12,316 nucleotides of DNA from JAFDVL01 sp043736395 (GTDB lineage: Bacteria > Acidobacteriota > Blastocatellia > RBC074): contig JAYTCQ010000258.1 in the NCBI GenBank assembly GCA_043736395.1, positions 1 to 12,316 on the forward strand. The letters are read 5' to 3'. Within the stretch, counting starts at the first letter, position 1, and each line of letters starts with the position of its first letter. The notes under the pieces are model-generated. The model was given only the letters and a program-made list of their open reading frames with translations. It was not told the DNA's origin and made no database searches. Both the position numbers and the translations under genes were made by a program. Positions 1 to 6,506 of the stretch are shown in pieces.

Positions 1-62
1 GCGAAGAGTGCGGTAAGCACTATTAACGAGCAGATATTGATAAGTGAACGGGTTGATTTCAT
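1..62 (-). CDS. 5' end of an exported protein (partial, runs off left edge)
   Basis: Only the first 20 codons are inside the window. Translation from the ATG at 62-60 gives MKSTRSLINICSLIVLTALF. This is a short basic N-terminus (K2, R5) followed by a hydrophobic core, as in a Sec signal peptide or N-terminal membrane anchor. The start is supported by an AGGAG ribosome binding site five bases upstream, the best one in the window. The gene lies 109 bases downstream of the FGE gene on the same strand and may belong to the sulfatase-FGE unit. The product cannot be named from this fragment; only export or membrane targeting is supported. Confidence 0.7.
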   Translation of the reverse strand, partial: MKSTRSLINICSLIVLTALF

Positions 63-67
63 TTTTT

Positions 68-72
68 CTCCT
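68..72 (-). promoter_or_regulatory. Shine-Dalgarno AGGAG of the left-edge gene
   Basis: On the minus strand AGGAG lies five bases before the ATG at 62. It is the only full-strength Shine-Dalgarno sequence seen here and fixes the start of the truncated gene. Confidence 0.7.
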
Positions 73-98
73 AATTCTTTTTTCAAGGTATGAAGCAA

Positions 99-141
99 GG
101 TTCAGAGTGTAACGCGATTTTTGAGATAGCACATCTGAACC
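99..141 (-). repeat. Hairpin between FGE gene and left-edge gene
   Basis: GGTTCAGA at 99-106 and TCTGAACC at 134-141 form a perfect 8-bp inverted repeat around a 27-base loop. On the minus strand the stem can extend by GTG/CAC after a single bulged T. No T-run follows it, so it is not a classical intrinsic terminator. It may be an RNA structure in the leader of the left-edge gene or a processing site between it and the FGE gene. Structure seen; function unknown. Confidence 0.35.
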
Positions 142-144
142 GTT

Positions 145-159
145 GCGAAAATATTTCGC
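145..159. repeat. Short perfect palindrome just after the FGE stop
   Basis: GCGAAA at 145-150 and TTTCGC at 154-159 flank a 3-base spacer, 12 bases beyond the FGE stop codon. It could be a small hairpin at the 3' end of the FGE message or a dimeric-protein binding site. It is short, and no poly-T follows on the minus strand. Confidence 0.25.
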
Positions 160-171
160 TGGGAATTTTGA

Positions 172-1245
172 TTATGATTTTATGCAACGAAATCCGACAT
201 TGCCGCCGCCGCTGCTGGGTTCGCCTTTGCCGCGTGAACCGACGTGATAACGGGCGCAATATTGATCGCTGCATAAGAACGATCCGCTCTTCTGGATGCG
301 CTTCGGAATTCCTGGTTCATCAGGATCAATGCTGTCTTCCGGGCCAGTTGGGTTTTTGATCGCAATTTTAGGATTGCTCCGTTCGAAATAATCAGGGCGG
401 TACCAATCCGAACACCACTGCCAAACATTTCCGCCAACATCGTAGAGTCCAAATTTATTCGCAGGGAAATATTTGACCGGTGAAGTCGTAGCCTTAAAGC
501 CATCTTCCCCCCCGTCTTTATTGGGAAATTTGCCTTGCCAGATATTTGCCGACCATTTGCCATCAGGCTTCAATTCGTTGCCCCACGCAAATTTATTTCG
601 ATCTAATCCACCACGTGCGGCGAATTCAAATTCGGCTTCAGTGGGCAATCTTTTGCCAGCCCATTTTGCGTATTCGACCGCGTCTACCCACGAAACGTGG
701 ACGACAGGATGATCCATTCGATTCGTGATAGAGCTTTTTGGGCCTTCGGGATGACGCCAGTTCGCGCCGACTTGATACTTCCACCAGGCGAGCGGATTAT
801 TCAGACCGACTTCCTGTTTAGGAGCATTAAAAATCGCTGAACCAGCAACTAATTTTGCCGCGGGAACATCCGGAAAATCTTCTTGCTTCGGCTTAATTTC
901 GGCGATGGTTTTGTAGTTGGTTGCCTTCACGAATTTTGCAAAATCAGAATTAGTGACAGGCGTTGCATCCATCCAATAACCTTCGATGGTGACCAGATGA
1001 ACAGGTTCGGCGTCGGGCATGCTGCAATCATCGCAGCCCATCCAAAACGTACCGCCAGGAATCCAAACCATTCCTTCGGGAGCGGGAGAAGGCGCGGGAG
1101 TTTTGTTGATGCGGGCTTGCGCGGATGACGCTGTGTCGGGTGGAGTTGCGGAGCCGTGTTGATGCGGAGAAGAGTGTTCGGAAGCGTTTGAAGCGTCGCA
1201 TCCGGCCAGCGTCACCGTTAATAAAAAAATGAAAAGAGTTTTCAT
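172..1245 (-). CDS. Formylglycine-generating enzyme (FGE/SUMF1 family), exported lipoprotein
   Basis: 357 residues. FGEs convert the active-site cysteine of type I sulfatases to Cα-formylglycine, using O2 and copper. Residues 1-16 form a lipoprotein signal peptide with lipobox LAGC (Cys16), followed by a His/Ser/Pro-rich linker to about residue 55. The FGE-sulfatase fold then runs to the end: EGMVWIPGGTFWMG (57-70), PVTNSDFAKFV (96-106), HPVVHVSWVDAVEYAKWAGKRLPTEAE (179-205) and GLYDVGGNVWQW (266-277). The tail RIQKSGSFLCSDQYCARYH places Cys325 and Cys330 with the C-x4-C spacing of the catalytic pair (Cys336/Cys341 in human FGE), and NVGFRC (349-354) matches the human C-terminus. It is therefore probably a true maturase and not one of the many FGE-fold proteins lacking these cysteines. 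It lies 92 bases downstream of a Cys-type sulfatase, its likely substrate. An extra CxxC (Cys71, Cys74) is unusual. No clear ribosome binding site is visible; the start was chosen because the signal peptide begins there. Confidence 0.92.
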   Translation of the reverse strand: MKTLFIFLLTVTLAGCDASNASEHSSPHQHGSATPPDTASSAQARINKTPAPSPAPEGMVWIPGGTFWMGCDDCSMPDAEPVHLVTIEGYWMDATPVTNSDFAKFVKATNYKTIAEIKPKQEDFPDVPAAKLVAGSAIFNAPKQEVGLNNPLAWWKYQVGANWRHPEGPKSSITNRMDHPVVHVSWVDAVEYAKWAGKRLPTEAEFEFAARGGLDRNKFAWGNELKPDGKWSANIWQGKFPNKDGGEDGFKATTSPVKYFPANKFGLYDVGGNVWQWCSDWYRPDYFERSNPKIAIKNPTGPEDSIDPDEPGIPKRIQKSGSFLCSDQYCARYHVGSRGKGEPSSGGGNVGFRCIKS

Positions 1246-1274
1246 GGTTATCAGTGAATTTTAAAAACAATATT

Positions 1275-1341
1275 GTAGCGCAAAAGTGTCAGGCTTTGCG
1301 CCCGCGTAGATCGTAGCGCAATCCAGCCATGGTTACGCTAC
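1275..1341. repeat. REP-like palindromic repeat pair (GTAGCGCAA family)
   Basis: GTAGCGCAA occurs at 1275-1283 and 1313-1321, and in inverted form with one mismatch (TTACGCTAC) at 1333-1341. GCGCAAA at 1278-1284 pairs perfectly with TTTGCGC at 1295-1301 across 10 bases. GTAGCG at 1313-1318 pairs with CGCTAC at 1336-1341. A GTAG-like tetranucleotide next to a short hairpin, with an inverted second unit, resembles REP/BIME elements. The sulfatase stop codon (1338-1340) lies inside the right arm. No T-run follows either stem on the minus strand, so it is not called a terminator. Confidence 0.55.
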
Positions 1342-2720
1342 TTGCCAGGTTTCCAATTTGTATCAGGGACGTGTGCCTCGTTCAGATATTTTTCAGCCTG
1401 TAGGACAATCTTTGGATTCAATTTCGCGACATCGGATTTTTCTCCAATGTCTTGACTCAAATCATGCAGCTTGATTGTGCCTGTAAACATTGGCTCTCGA
1501 ATCGCTTTCCAGTTTTGAAATCGTACCGCTTGCTTGCCTGCGGCTTCGTAAAATTCCCAGTACAAATATTCGTGCGCCTGATTTTTCTTGCCGTTCAGCG
1601 CAGCCGAAAAACTGATCGAATCCAGATTATTCGGCATTTTTTGTTTGGTCAATTCACAAGCCAGTGCGAAGAAGTCCCCGAAATATCCAACGTGATCGGA
1701 AACGGTTCCGGCTTTGATTTTATTCGTCCAACGAGCGATGAACGGAACGCGAATTCCGCCGTCGGTCATTGAGCGCTTGATGCCGTTGAAGTCTCCGCTG
1801 GATTTGAAAAAGTTCGGATCATTGCCAGCTTCTTTGTGTGCTCCGTTGTCGGAAGTGAAAATTACCAGCGTGTTTTTATCGAGATTATATTGCTTCAGCT
1901 TCGCCATTAATTTTCCGACATCGGTGTCGAGCCAGGCAATCATCGCGGCTTTGCCTTTTTCCTGCTCGGACCATTTTTCGTTTTTGTAGATCCCGTGATC
2001 GGGGACTTCACTGCCATTGCCTGTGCCGCGTGTCGCTTCATTGTTCGCGTGCGGAAGCGTCGGCGAGTAGTATAAAAAGAACGGCTTCTGATGGTTTTTA
2101 TCAATCCACTGCAATGCCTCGTTGGTAATTAACTCCGGCGCGTAGTCAATTTTTTCTTTGGCGAATCCTGCACCGACTGCGTTTTCCTGCGCAGAAATAT
2201 TTTTCAGTTTGACGATCTCAGAATTTCGTACCAGAAACGAAGGCCAATAATTATGGGCGTGCGATTGATTCAGGAAGCCGTAAAAATAATCGAAGCCTTG
2301 TTTGTTCGGATGTCCGGGGCTACCAATTTCTCCGAGTCCCCACTTGCCGATTAATGCCGTAACGTAACCGGCATCCTTAAAAACCGAAGCAACGGTTTTA
2401 TCGTTTGCTTTAAGTGATTGGATAGAAATATCAGCTCCGGCATTGCCGCGAACAGTGGTGTGTCCTGTATGTTTCCCCGTCATCAAAACACTGCGTGAAG
2501 GAGCGCAGACAGTTGATCCCGCATAAAATGTCGTGAAGCGCATGCCTTCATTTGCGAGCTTATTAATGTTGGGTGTTTTGATAATTTTTTGTCCGTAAAC
2601 GCCAACATCGCCGTAGCCTAAATCATCAGCCAAAATAAAAATTACATTTGGTTTAGATTGAGCGAATAGCGAAACGGAGAAGAACGCGTTCAGCAATACA
2701 ACAACAATAAATTTATACAT
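1338..2720 (-). CDS. Exported Cys-type sulfatase (arylsulfatase family, S1)
   Basis: 460 residues, a normal length for a type I sulfatase. The enzyme hydrolyses sulfate esters using a formylglycine made from cysteine. A Sec signal peptide (1-20, cleavage expected after SLFA) puts it in the periplasm or outside. The mature part opens with KPNVIFILADDLGYGD, where Asp32 and Asp33 are the usual metal ligands. The signature CAPSR-x4-TG has Cys72 as the residue to be oxidised and Arg76 beside it. GKWGLG holds Lys126, TLPH holds His224, SDNGAH supplies Asp291 and Asn292, and NGIKRSMTDGGIRVP holds Lys315, so the catalytic set appears complete. The segment KQGFDYFYGFLNQSHAHNYWP (140-160) is typical of bacterial arylsulfatase-like enzymes. 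The sulfated substrate cannot be told from sequence; the adjacent receptor suggests a glycan. It is followed by the FGE gene and probably co-transcribed with it from the promoter at 2767-2775. Confidence 0.93.
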   Translation of the reverse strand: MYKFIVVVLLNAFFSVSLFAQSKPNVIFILADDLGYGDVGVYGQKIIKTPNINKLANEGMRFTTFYAGSTVCAPSRSVLMTGKHTGHTTVRGNAGADISIQSLKANDKTVASVFKDAGYVTALIGKWGLGEIGSPGHPNKQGFDYFYGFLNQSHAHNYWPSFLVRNSEIVKLKNISAQENAVGAGFAKEKIDYAPELITNEALQWIDKNHQKPFFLYYSPTLPHANNEATRGTGNGSEVPDHGIYKNEKWSEQEKGKAAMIAWLDTDVGKLMAKLKQYNLDKNTLVIFTSDNGAHKEAGNDPNFFKSSGDFNGIKRSMTDGGIRVPFIARWTNKIKAGTVSDHVGYFGDFFALACELTKQKMPNNLDSISFSAALNGKKNQAHEYLYWEFYEAAGKQAVRFQNWKAIREPMFTGTIKLHDLSQDIGEKSDVAKLNPKIVLQAEKYLNEAHVPDTNWKPGK

Positions 2721-2745
2721 AAAGTTTCAGGAATATCTTACTTCC

Positions 2746-2790
2746 ATAAAATAAACGGCGCTCGAAATTATAGCAATGCCGAGCGCCGTT
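2746..2790 (-). terminator. Intrinsic terminator after the TonB-dependent receptor gene
   Basis: AACGGCGCTCG at 2754-2764 and CGAGCGCCGTT at 2780-2790 form a perfect, GC-rich 11-bp stem with a 15-base loop. On the minus strand the stem runs straight into TATTTTAT. It starts 25 bases after the receptor stop codon. The other strand also continues T-rich (AAGTTTTATC), so it could act in both directions, although no plus-strand gene needs it. Confidence 0.8.
2767..2775 (-). promoter_or_regulatory. Extended -10 promoter element for sulfatase-FGE, inside terminator loop
   Basis: On the minus strand the terminator loop reads TGCTATAAT: a perfect TATAAT (2772 to 2767) preceded by the TGn extended -10 motif. 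No good -35 box lies 15-19 bases upstream, which fits an extended -10 promoter. A start about 7 bases downstream (near 2760) would leave a leader of about 40 bases before the sulfatase ATG at 2720. Sequence match seen; promoter activity inferred. Confidence 0.5.
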
Positions 2791-2815
2791 AAGTTTTATC
2801 AATCCAGCGAAACGC

Positions 2816-5800
2816 TTAGAAGGAAAGTCGTAATGATCCTTGCATCACACGAGCTGCACGGGCTGCTGTGACTTGACCAAAACGTGTATTCACTTGATTT
2901 CCCGCCGCGTCAAATCGTGCCGTAGTGTCTACGCCAGACCATTGCGTGTGGTTGAAAATGTTGTACATCTCCCAGCGGAATTGCAGATTTCGCGTTTCAC
3001 TCTTCAAGCGGAAATTCTTAAAGAGCGAAATGTCGTGATTGTGCGTGCCAGGTAAACGGAAGACATCTTTTGGAGCATTGCCGAAATCTCCACGCGCCGG
3101 ACGAGCAAACGCTTTGGGATTAAACCATTGCACAAAGCCCGTGGCGGCGACGCCTTGCGATCCATTGTAAAGATTAGGATTGTCAATGACGTTGATGCGT
3201 GAACCGTCTCCGCCGCCGGTGATGTCGGCATTGTCAACGGTTGAAAATCCGACGCCGCTTGGTGTTCCCGTCGCAAGAGCCGAAATCCCTGAAATTTGCC
3301 AGTTGTCAAAAATGGCGCGAATCACGCCGTTATCAACCAATTTTGACATTTTCGGCAAATCCCACGTGTAGTTGAAAACGAAAACCTGTGTTTGATCGAA
3401 TCCGGCTTTTCCGTAATTCCAAATGCGCAGTGGACGATAAAGCGGTACGCCGTCACGGTCGCCGTCTACATAATCCATGGTTTTGGAATAGGTGTACGCC
3501 AGCCCGAATTGCACGCCTTTGATGAAGCGGCGATTCACCGCAATTTGTAATGCGTTGTAATTTGAATTTCCGGCATATTCAAAATACGTGATGTTGCCGT
3601 ATCCGCGATACGGACGAAGGAAATCATCAGCCAGCGGTGAACCCGCGACAGTTGGATTCACGTTTGCGGCGGCGAAGCGTGCGCCGTACGGAATCGTGTT
3701 GAGGTTTTTTTGTTGTTGTAAATGGCGGCTCTGCGAACCGACATACGACACATCAATCATCGTTCCAAAGCCGATGTCTTGTTGAATTCCTAAGTTGAAA
3801 TTATAGGTAGTGGGCGTATGCCCGTTGCGTTCAAATCCTGCGACTGCGCTGGGGAAAAGCGAGCCGCTGGAAGAAAGCAATGTGTCCATCGTGCCGTAAA
3901 AAATTCGAGGTGTTTCAGAAACGGGTGGATTTCTTGACACGTCATTCCAGACTGCATTCGCGCTCAAGCGAGTTTGGCTGAAGACGCCAACGTTGCCGCG
4001 AATCGCCGTTTTTCCGTTTCCAAAAACATCGAACGCAAATCCGAGTCGAGGTTGAATTTGAATCGGTTCCTGATCGCGGAAGCCGCGCGGGTAACTGGTG
4101 TCGGTTGCCAAGACCATTCCATTATAAAAATTTCCTGAACCTGGGATAAAGGCTCCGATGAGCACCGCAGGTGAAAGCGTATTTGTAGCTGGGTTCAAGG
4201 CACGACGGCTGGCGGCAGGACAAGTTCCGGTAAAGATGACAGCGCATCCAGGTTGATAATAACGAGGAGCTGCGGCCGCACTAAATTGTTCCAGTGAAAA
4301 TGCAGAAGCTTTGCCATTGGATTGATACCAGTGATTGTACCAGCTCATGCGTGCCCCCATTTCAATGTTGAGGCGACGTGAGACTTTCCATGAATCCTGC
4401 ACGAAGAAATCAAATAAGCTTTGACGACCTTCGCCGCTGGGTCTGGCGGTGGATTCCTGATAGTTTTGAAAATTTCCCAAGACAGCATTTGAATACGCGT
4501 AGTTGGAATCCAACGGATTATTGACGTCACGCGCAAAGGCAAAATTTCCCGCGAAGGTTGAGGTTGCGCCTTCATAGTTGCGGACACGCTCAAAGTAAAT
4601 TCCGGTCTTGAGTGTATGATTTACTTTTGTCCAGGTCAGATTGTCTGAGAAGGTGATGAGTGTGTCAGCTCCGCGTAACGGCAAGCGTCCGTCATAGCTG
4701 ATTGCTGCAGCGTTCGGAACACCTCCGAACGAAGCTTGTGGAATAACACCTAATGGATTTTGGCTCGGATAAAATTGTCCGAGGGTGAAGTTGTAAGTTT
4801 TGCGCTGTACTTTAGCGAGTTCGGCATCGCTTAAAAATGGACCATCTTCGACGCTGTGACGGACGCCTAAATTGGCTTCATTGACGAGCGATGGAGAAAT
4901 TACTCTCGCCCAGTTTCCGATGATTCCATCGTCGGTAAATGTGTAATGCAATCCGGCGAGTCCCCAATTTGCGGTTCCGGCTGGAACGGCGATGCCTTTA
5001 TTATCAGCCCACCAGAGCGATCCACGCACATAGAAGCTATCTTTTTCAGTCGGTTTGAAATCTATACGAGCAAGATTTTGTCGCTTGGGAACTTCGATAC
5101 TTTCCTGAAAATTGTAATTGTAATTTCCCAGCGTCACCGCGCGATCTAAAGCGTTCGGTTTCGGGAAGACATTCAAGATTGCCTGACCGTTTTTATTCTG
5201 ACGATTCGCCGGAATAACATTGCCAGGGAAAGCGAGTCCGGTAACAGGATCACGGATCACGATCAAAGCATTATTCGTGTCACGCGTTTGCGAAAAATCT
5301 CCATTGCGTTCGAGTTCTGTTGGGACAGTGACTTGGCGAAGAGCCTGTGGATTCAGGGTCTGTGAATTTTCAAATGAATAAAAGAAGAAAAGTTTTTCTT
5401 TAACTTTATCTCCAATTTTTGGCAACCAAACCGGACCGCCAAAGGTCGCGCCAAGCGTTGTATAACGATAGCGCGGCTTGGCAATTTTGTTGACGTTATT
5501 GAAGAAATTATTCGCGTTGAATTGTTCGTGACGCTTATACCAGTAACCGCTGCCGTGATATTGGCTGGAACCAGATTTCGTGACGACGCTGACGTTCGCG
5601 GAAGCATTACTGGCGTACTCAGCTTGATAACCATTCAAAAGAACTTTGACTTCGCTGATAGCGTCAAAATTTATTGTACTGCTGAATACGCTAGGGCTGC
5701 CAAGATCGTTGCCGCGCATTCCGTCTACGTTGATCGTATTCCACGTATTGCGACCGCCTTGAATGTTCGGAATTCCGCTGCCGAATCCGCCGCCTGCTGA

Positions 5801-6331
5801 TTCGCTTTCACCGCCGTATGAAACGCCGGGAAGAATTTTCAGCAAGGAAGTGACATCACGTCCGCGTTGTGAAATTAATTCTAATTGCTTGGAGGTGATC
5901 TGCGCTGAATGCTCAGAGCTGGCAGTTTGAATCAATGCACCTTCAGCCGTGGTTGTGACTGTTTCACTGATTTCACCAACAGAAAGTTGTAAATCTCCTA
6001 ACGAAATTTTATCGTTCGCTGAAAAAATGATTCCTTGTTTTTGCAGTGAACGAAATCCGCGCTGTTCGACTTTGACGGAATAAGTTCCAGGCAACACTGC
6101 TTGAAAAATGAAGCCTCCGGAATCATTGCTTGTGGTGACTCGGCTCAGCTTGGTTCTTTCATCGGTCAGCGTGATGCTGGCTCCGGCGAGAACTTGATTT
6201 GATTGATCAATGACTGTTCCATTCAGACTTCCTGTGACGGTTTGTGCGAATGACAAAACTGTCAGCAGAGAAGTGAGAATAAAAATTAGGGCGGATCGGA
6301 AGACGGGAATTTTCACGATTTTTTTCCTCAC
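2816..6331 (-). CDS. Oar-like TonB-dependent outer-membrane receptor with carboxypeptidase-regulatory-like domain
   Basis: 1171 residues. Signal peptide about 1-29 (hydrophobic 13-28, cleavage near SFAQ). A carboxypeptidase-regulatory-like beta-sandwich spans about 33-115, with GTVIDQSNQVLAGASITLT and GTYSVKVEQRGF as hallmarks. A plug domain spans about 140-255 (NVDGMRGNDLGS, YQAEYASNASANVSVVTKSG). The rest is a long beta-barrel ending in GSLRLSF; a terminal Phe is usual for barrels inserted by BamA. This architecture is very common in Acidobacteriota, and the ligand is usually unknown. No convincing TonB box was seen between signal peptide and plug. The 6331 start is a GTG without a Shine-Dalgarno sequence. 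A second GTG five codons later (6316) has AGGA eight bases upstream and still leaves a good signal peptide, so it may be the true start. The sulfatase and FGE genes downstream suggest a sulfated ligand, but a terminator separates them from this gene. Confidence 0.92.
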   Translation of the reverse strand: MRKKIVKIPVFRSALIFILTSLLTVLSFAQTVTGSLNGTVIDQSNQVLAGASITLTDERTKLSRVTTSNDSGGFIFQAVLPGTYSVKVEQRGFRSLQKQGIIFSANDKISLGDLQLSVGEISETVTTTAEGALIQTASSEHSAQITSKQLELISQRGRDVTSLLKILPGVSYGGESESAGGGFGSGIPNIQGGRNTWNTINVDGMRGNDLGSPSVFSSTINFDAISEVKVLLNGYQAEYASNASANVSVVTKSGSSQYHGSGYWYKRHEQFNANNFFNNVNKIAKPRYRYTTLGATFGGPVWLPKIGDKVKEKLFFFYSFENSQTLNPQALRQVTVPTELERNGDFSQTRDTNNALIVIRDPVTGLAFPGNVIPANRQNKNGQAILNVFPKPNALDRAVTLGNYNYNFQESIEVPKRQNLARIDFKPTEKDSFYVRGSLWWADNKGIAVPAGTANWGLAGLHYTFTDDGIIGNWARVISPSLVNEANLGVRHSVEDGPFLSDAELAKVQRKTYNFTLGQFYPSQNPLGVIPQASFGGVPNAAAISYDGRLPLRGADTLITFSDNLTWTKVNHTLKTGIYFERVRNYEGATSTFAGNFAFARDVNNPLDSNYAYSNAVLGNFQNYQESTARPSGEGRQSLFDFFVQDSWKVSRRLNIEMGARMSWYNHWYQSNGKASAFSLEQFSAAAAPRYYQPGCAVIFTGTCPAASRRALNPATNTLSPAVLIGAFIPGSGNFYNGMVLATDTSYPRGFRDQEPIQIQPRLGFAFDVFGNGKTAIRGNVGVFSQTRLSANAVWNDVSRNPPVSETPRIFYGTMDTLLSSSGSLFPSAVAGFERNGHTPTTYNFNLGIQQDIGFGTMIDVSYVGSQSRHLQQQKNLNTIPYGARFAAANVNPTVAGSPLADDFLRPYRGYGNITYFEYAGNSNYNALQIAVNRRFIKGVQFGLAYTYSKTMDYVDGDRDGVPLYRPLRIWNYGKAGFDQTQVFVFNYTWDLPKMSKLVDNGVIRAIFDNWQISGISALATGTPSGVGFSTVDNADITGGGDGSRINVIDNPNLYNGSQGVAATGFVQWFNPKAFARPARGDFGNAPKDVFRLPGTHNHDISLFKNFRLKSETRNLQFRWEMYNIFNHTQWSGVDTTARFDAAGNQVNTRFGQVTAARAARVMQGSLRLSF
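6325..6328 (-). promoter_or_regulatory. AGGA Shine-Dalgarno supporting the internal GTG start of the receptor
   Basis: AGGA lies inside codons 2-3 of the longest receptor reading frame, eight bases before the GTG at 6316-6314. The upstream GTG at 6331 is preceded only by a T-run and a hairpin, with no purine-rich stretch. This favours translation from 6316, which shortens the protein by five residues. Confidence 0.45.
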
Positions 6332-6338
6332 AAAAAAG

Positions 6339-6356
6339 TTATCGCAACAGCGATAA
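6339..6356 (-). repeat. Small hairpin in the receptor leader
   Basis: TTATCGC at 6339-6345 pairs with GCGATAA at 6350-6356 across a 4-base loop, immediately upstream of the receptor start. On the minus strand it is followed by ACTTTTTTG, giving a weak terminator-like or attenuator-like shape in the leader RNA. The stem has only three G-C pairs. Confidence 0.3.
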
Positions 6357-6391
6357 AGTTGGGTTTTGAGTTGACTAACTAATTTTGAAAA

Positions 6392-6448
6392 AATTGCAAA
6401 ATGGACAATTGCAAAAGTACTTTACTCCCCGAAATTTGAAATTGCAAA
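6392..6448 (-). promoter_or_regulatory. Triple direct repeat AATTGCAAA upstream of the receptor, possible operator
   Basis: AATTGCAAA occurs three times in the gap before the receptor gene: 6392-6400, 6407-6415 and 6440-6448. Start-to-start spacings are 15 and 33 bases, and the first two copies share a tenth base. Nothing else in this 175-base gap (6332-6506) stands out, and no terminator follows the TPR gene there. Repeated boxes 60-120 bases before a start codon fit a regulator-binding array. No regulator gene is present in the window, and the region is AT-rich, which raises the chance level. Confidence 0.4.
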
Positions 6449-6506
6449 GCTTGCCTTACATTGTCGGATGAATATTTGGTAAGACCAGGATCGTTTGTAA
6501 TTTAAG

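Noticed and set aside
99..141. Intrinsic terminator after the FGE gene
   Set aside because: The stem is convincing but the minus strand continues CTTGCTTCATACC with no T-run, so it was recorded only as a hairpin.
180..563. 127-residue minus-strand reading frame inside the FGE gene
   Set aside because: It overlaps the conserved FGE core in another frame and its translation shows no domain or signal; it is a shadow of the real gene.
1452..1772. 106-residue plus-strand frame opposite the sulfatase
   Set aside because: It lies wholly antisense to the sulfatase C-terminal half and its composition is that of a reverse-complement shadow.
6332..6506. Sigma-70 promoter for the TonB-dependent receptor
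   Set aside because: TTGCAA and TTGTCC resemble -35 boxes, but no acceptable -10 lies at 16-18 bases from them. The AT-rich region makes chance matches easy.
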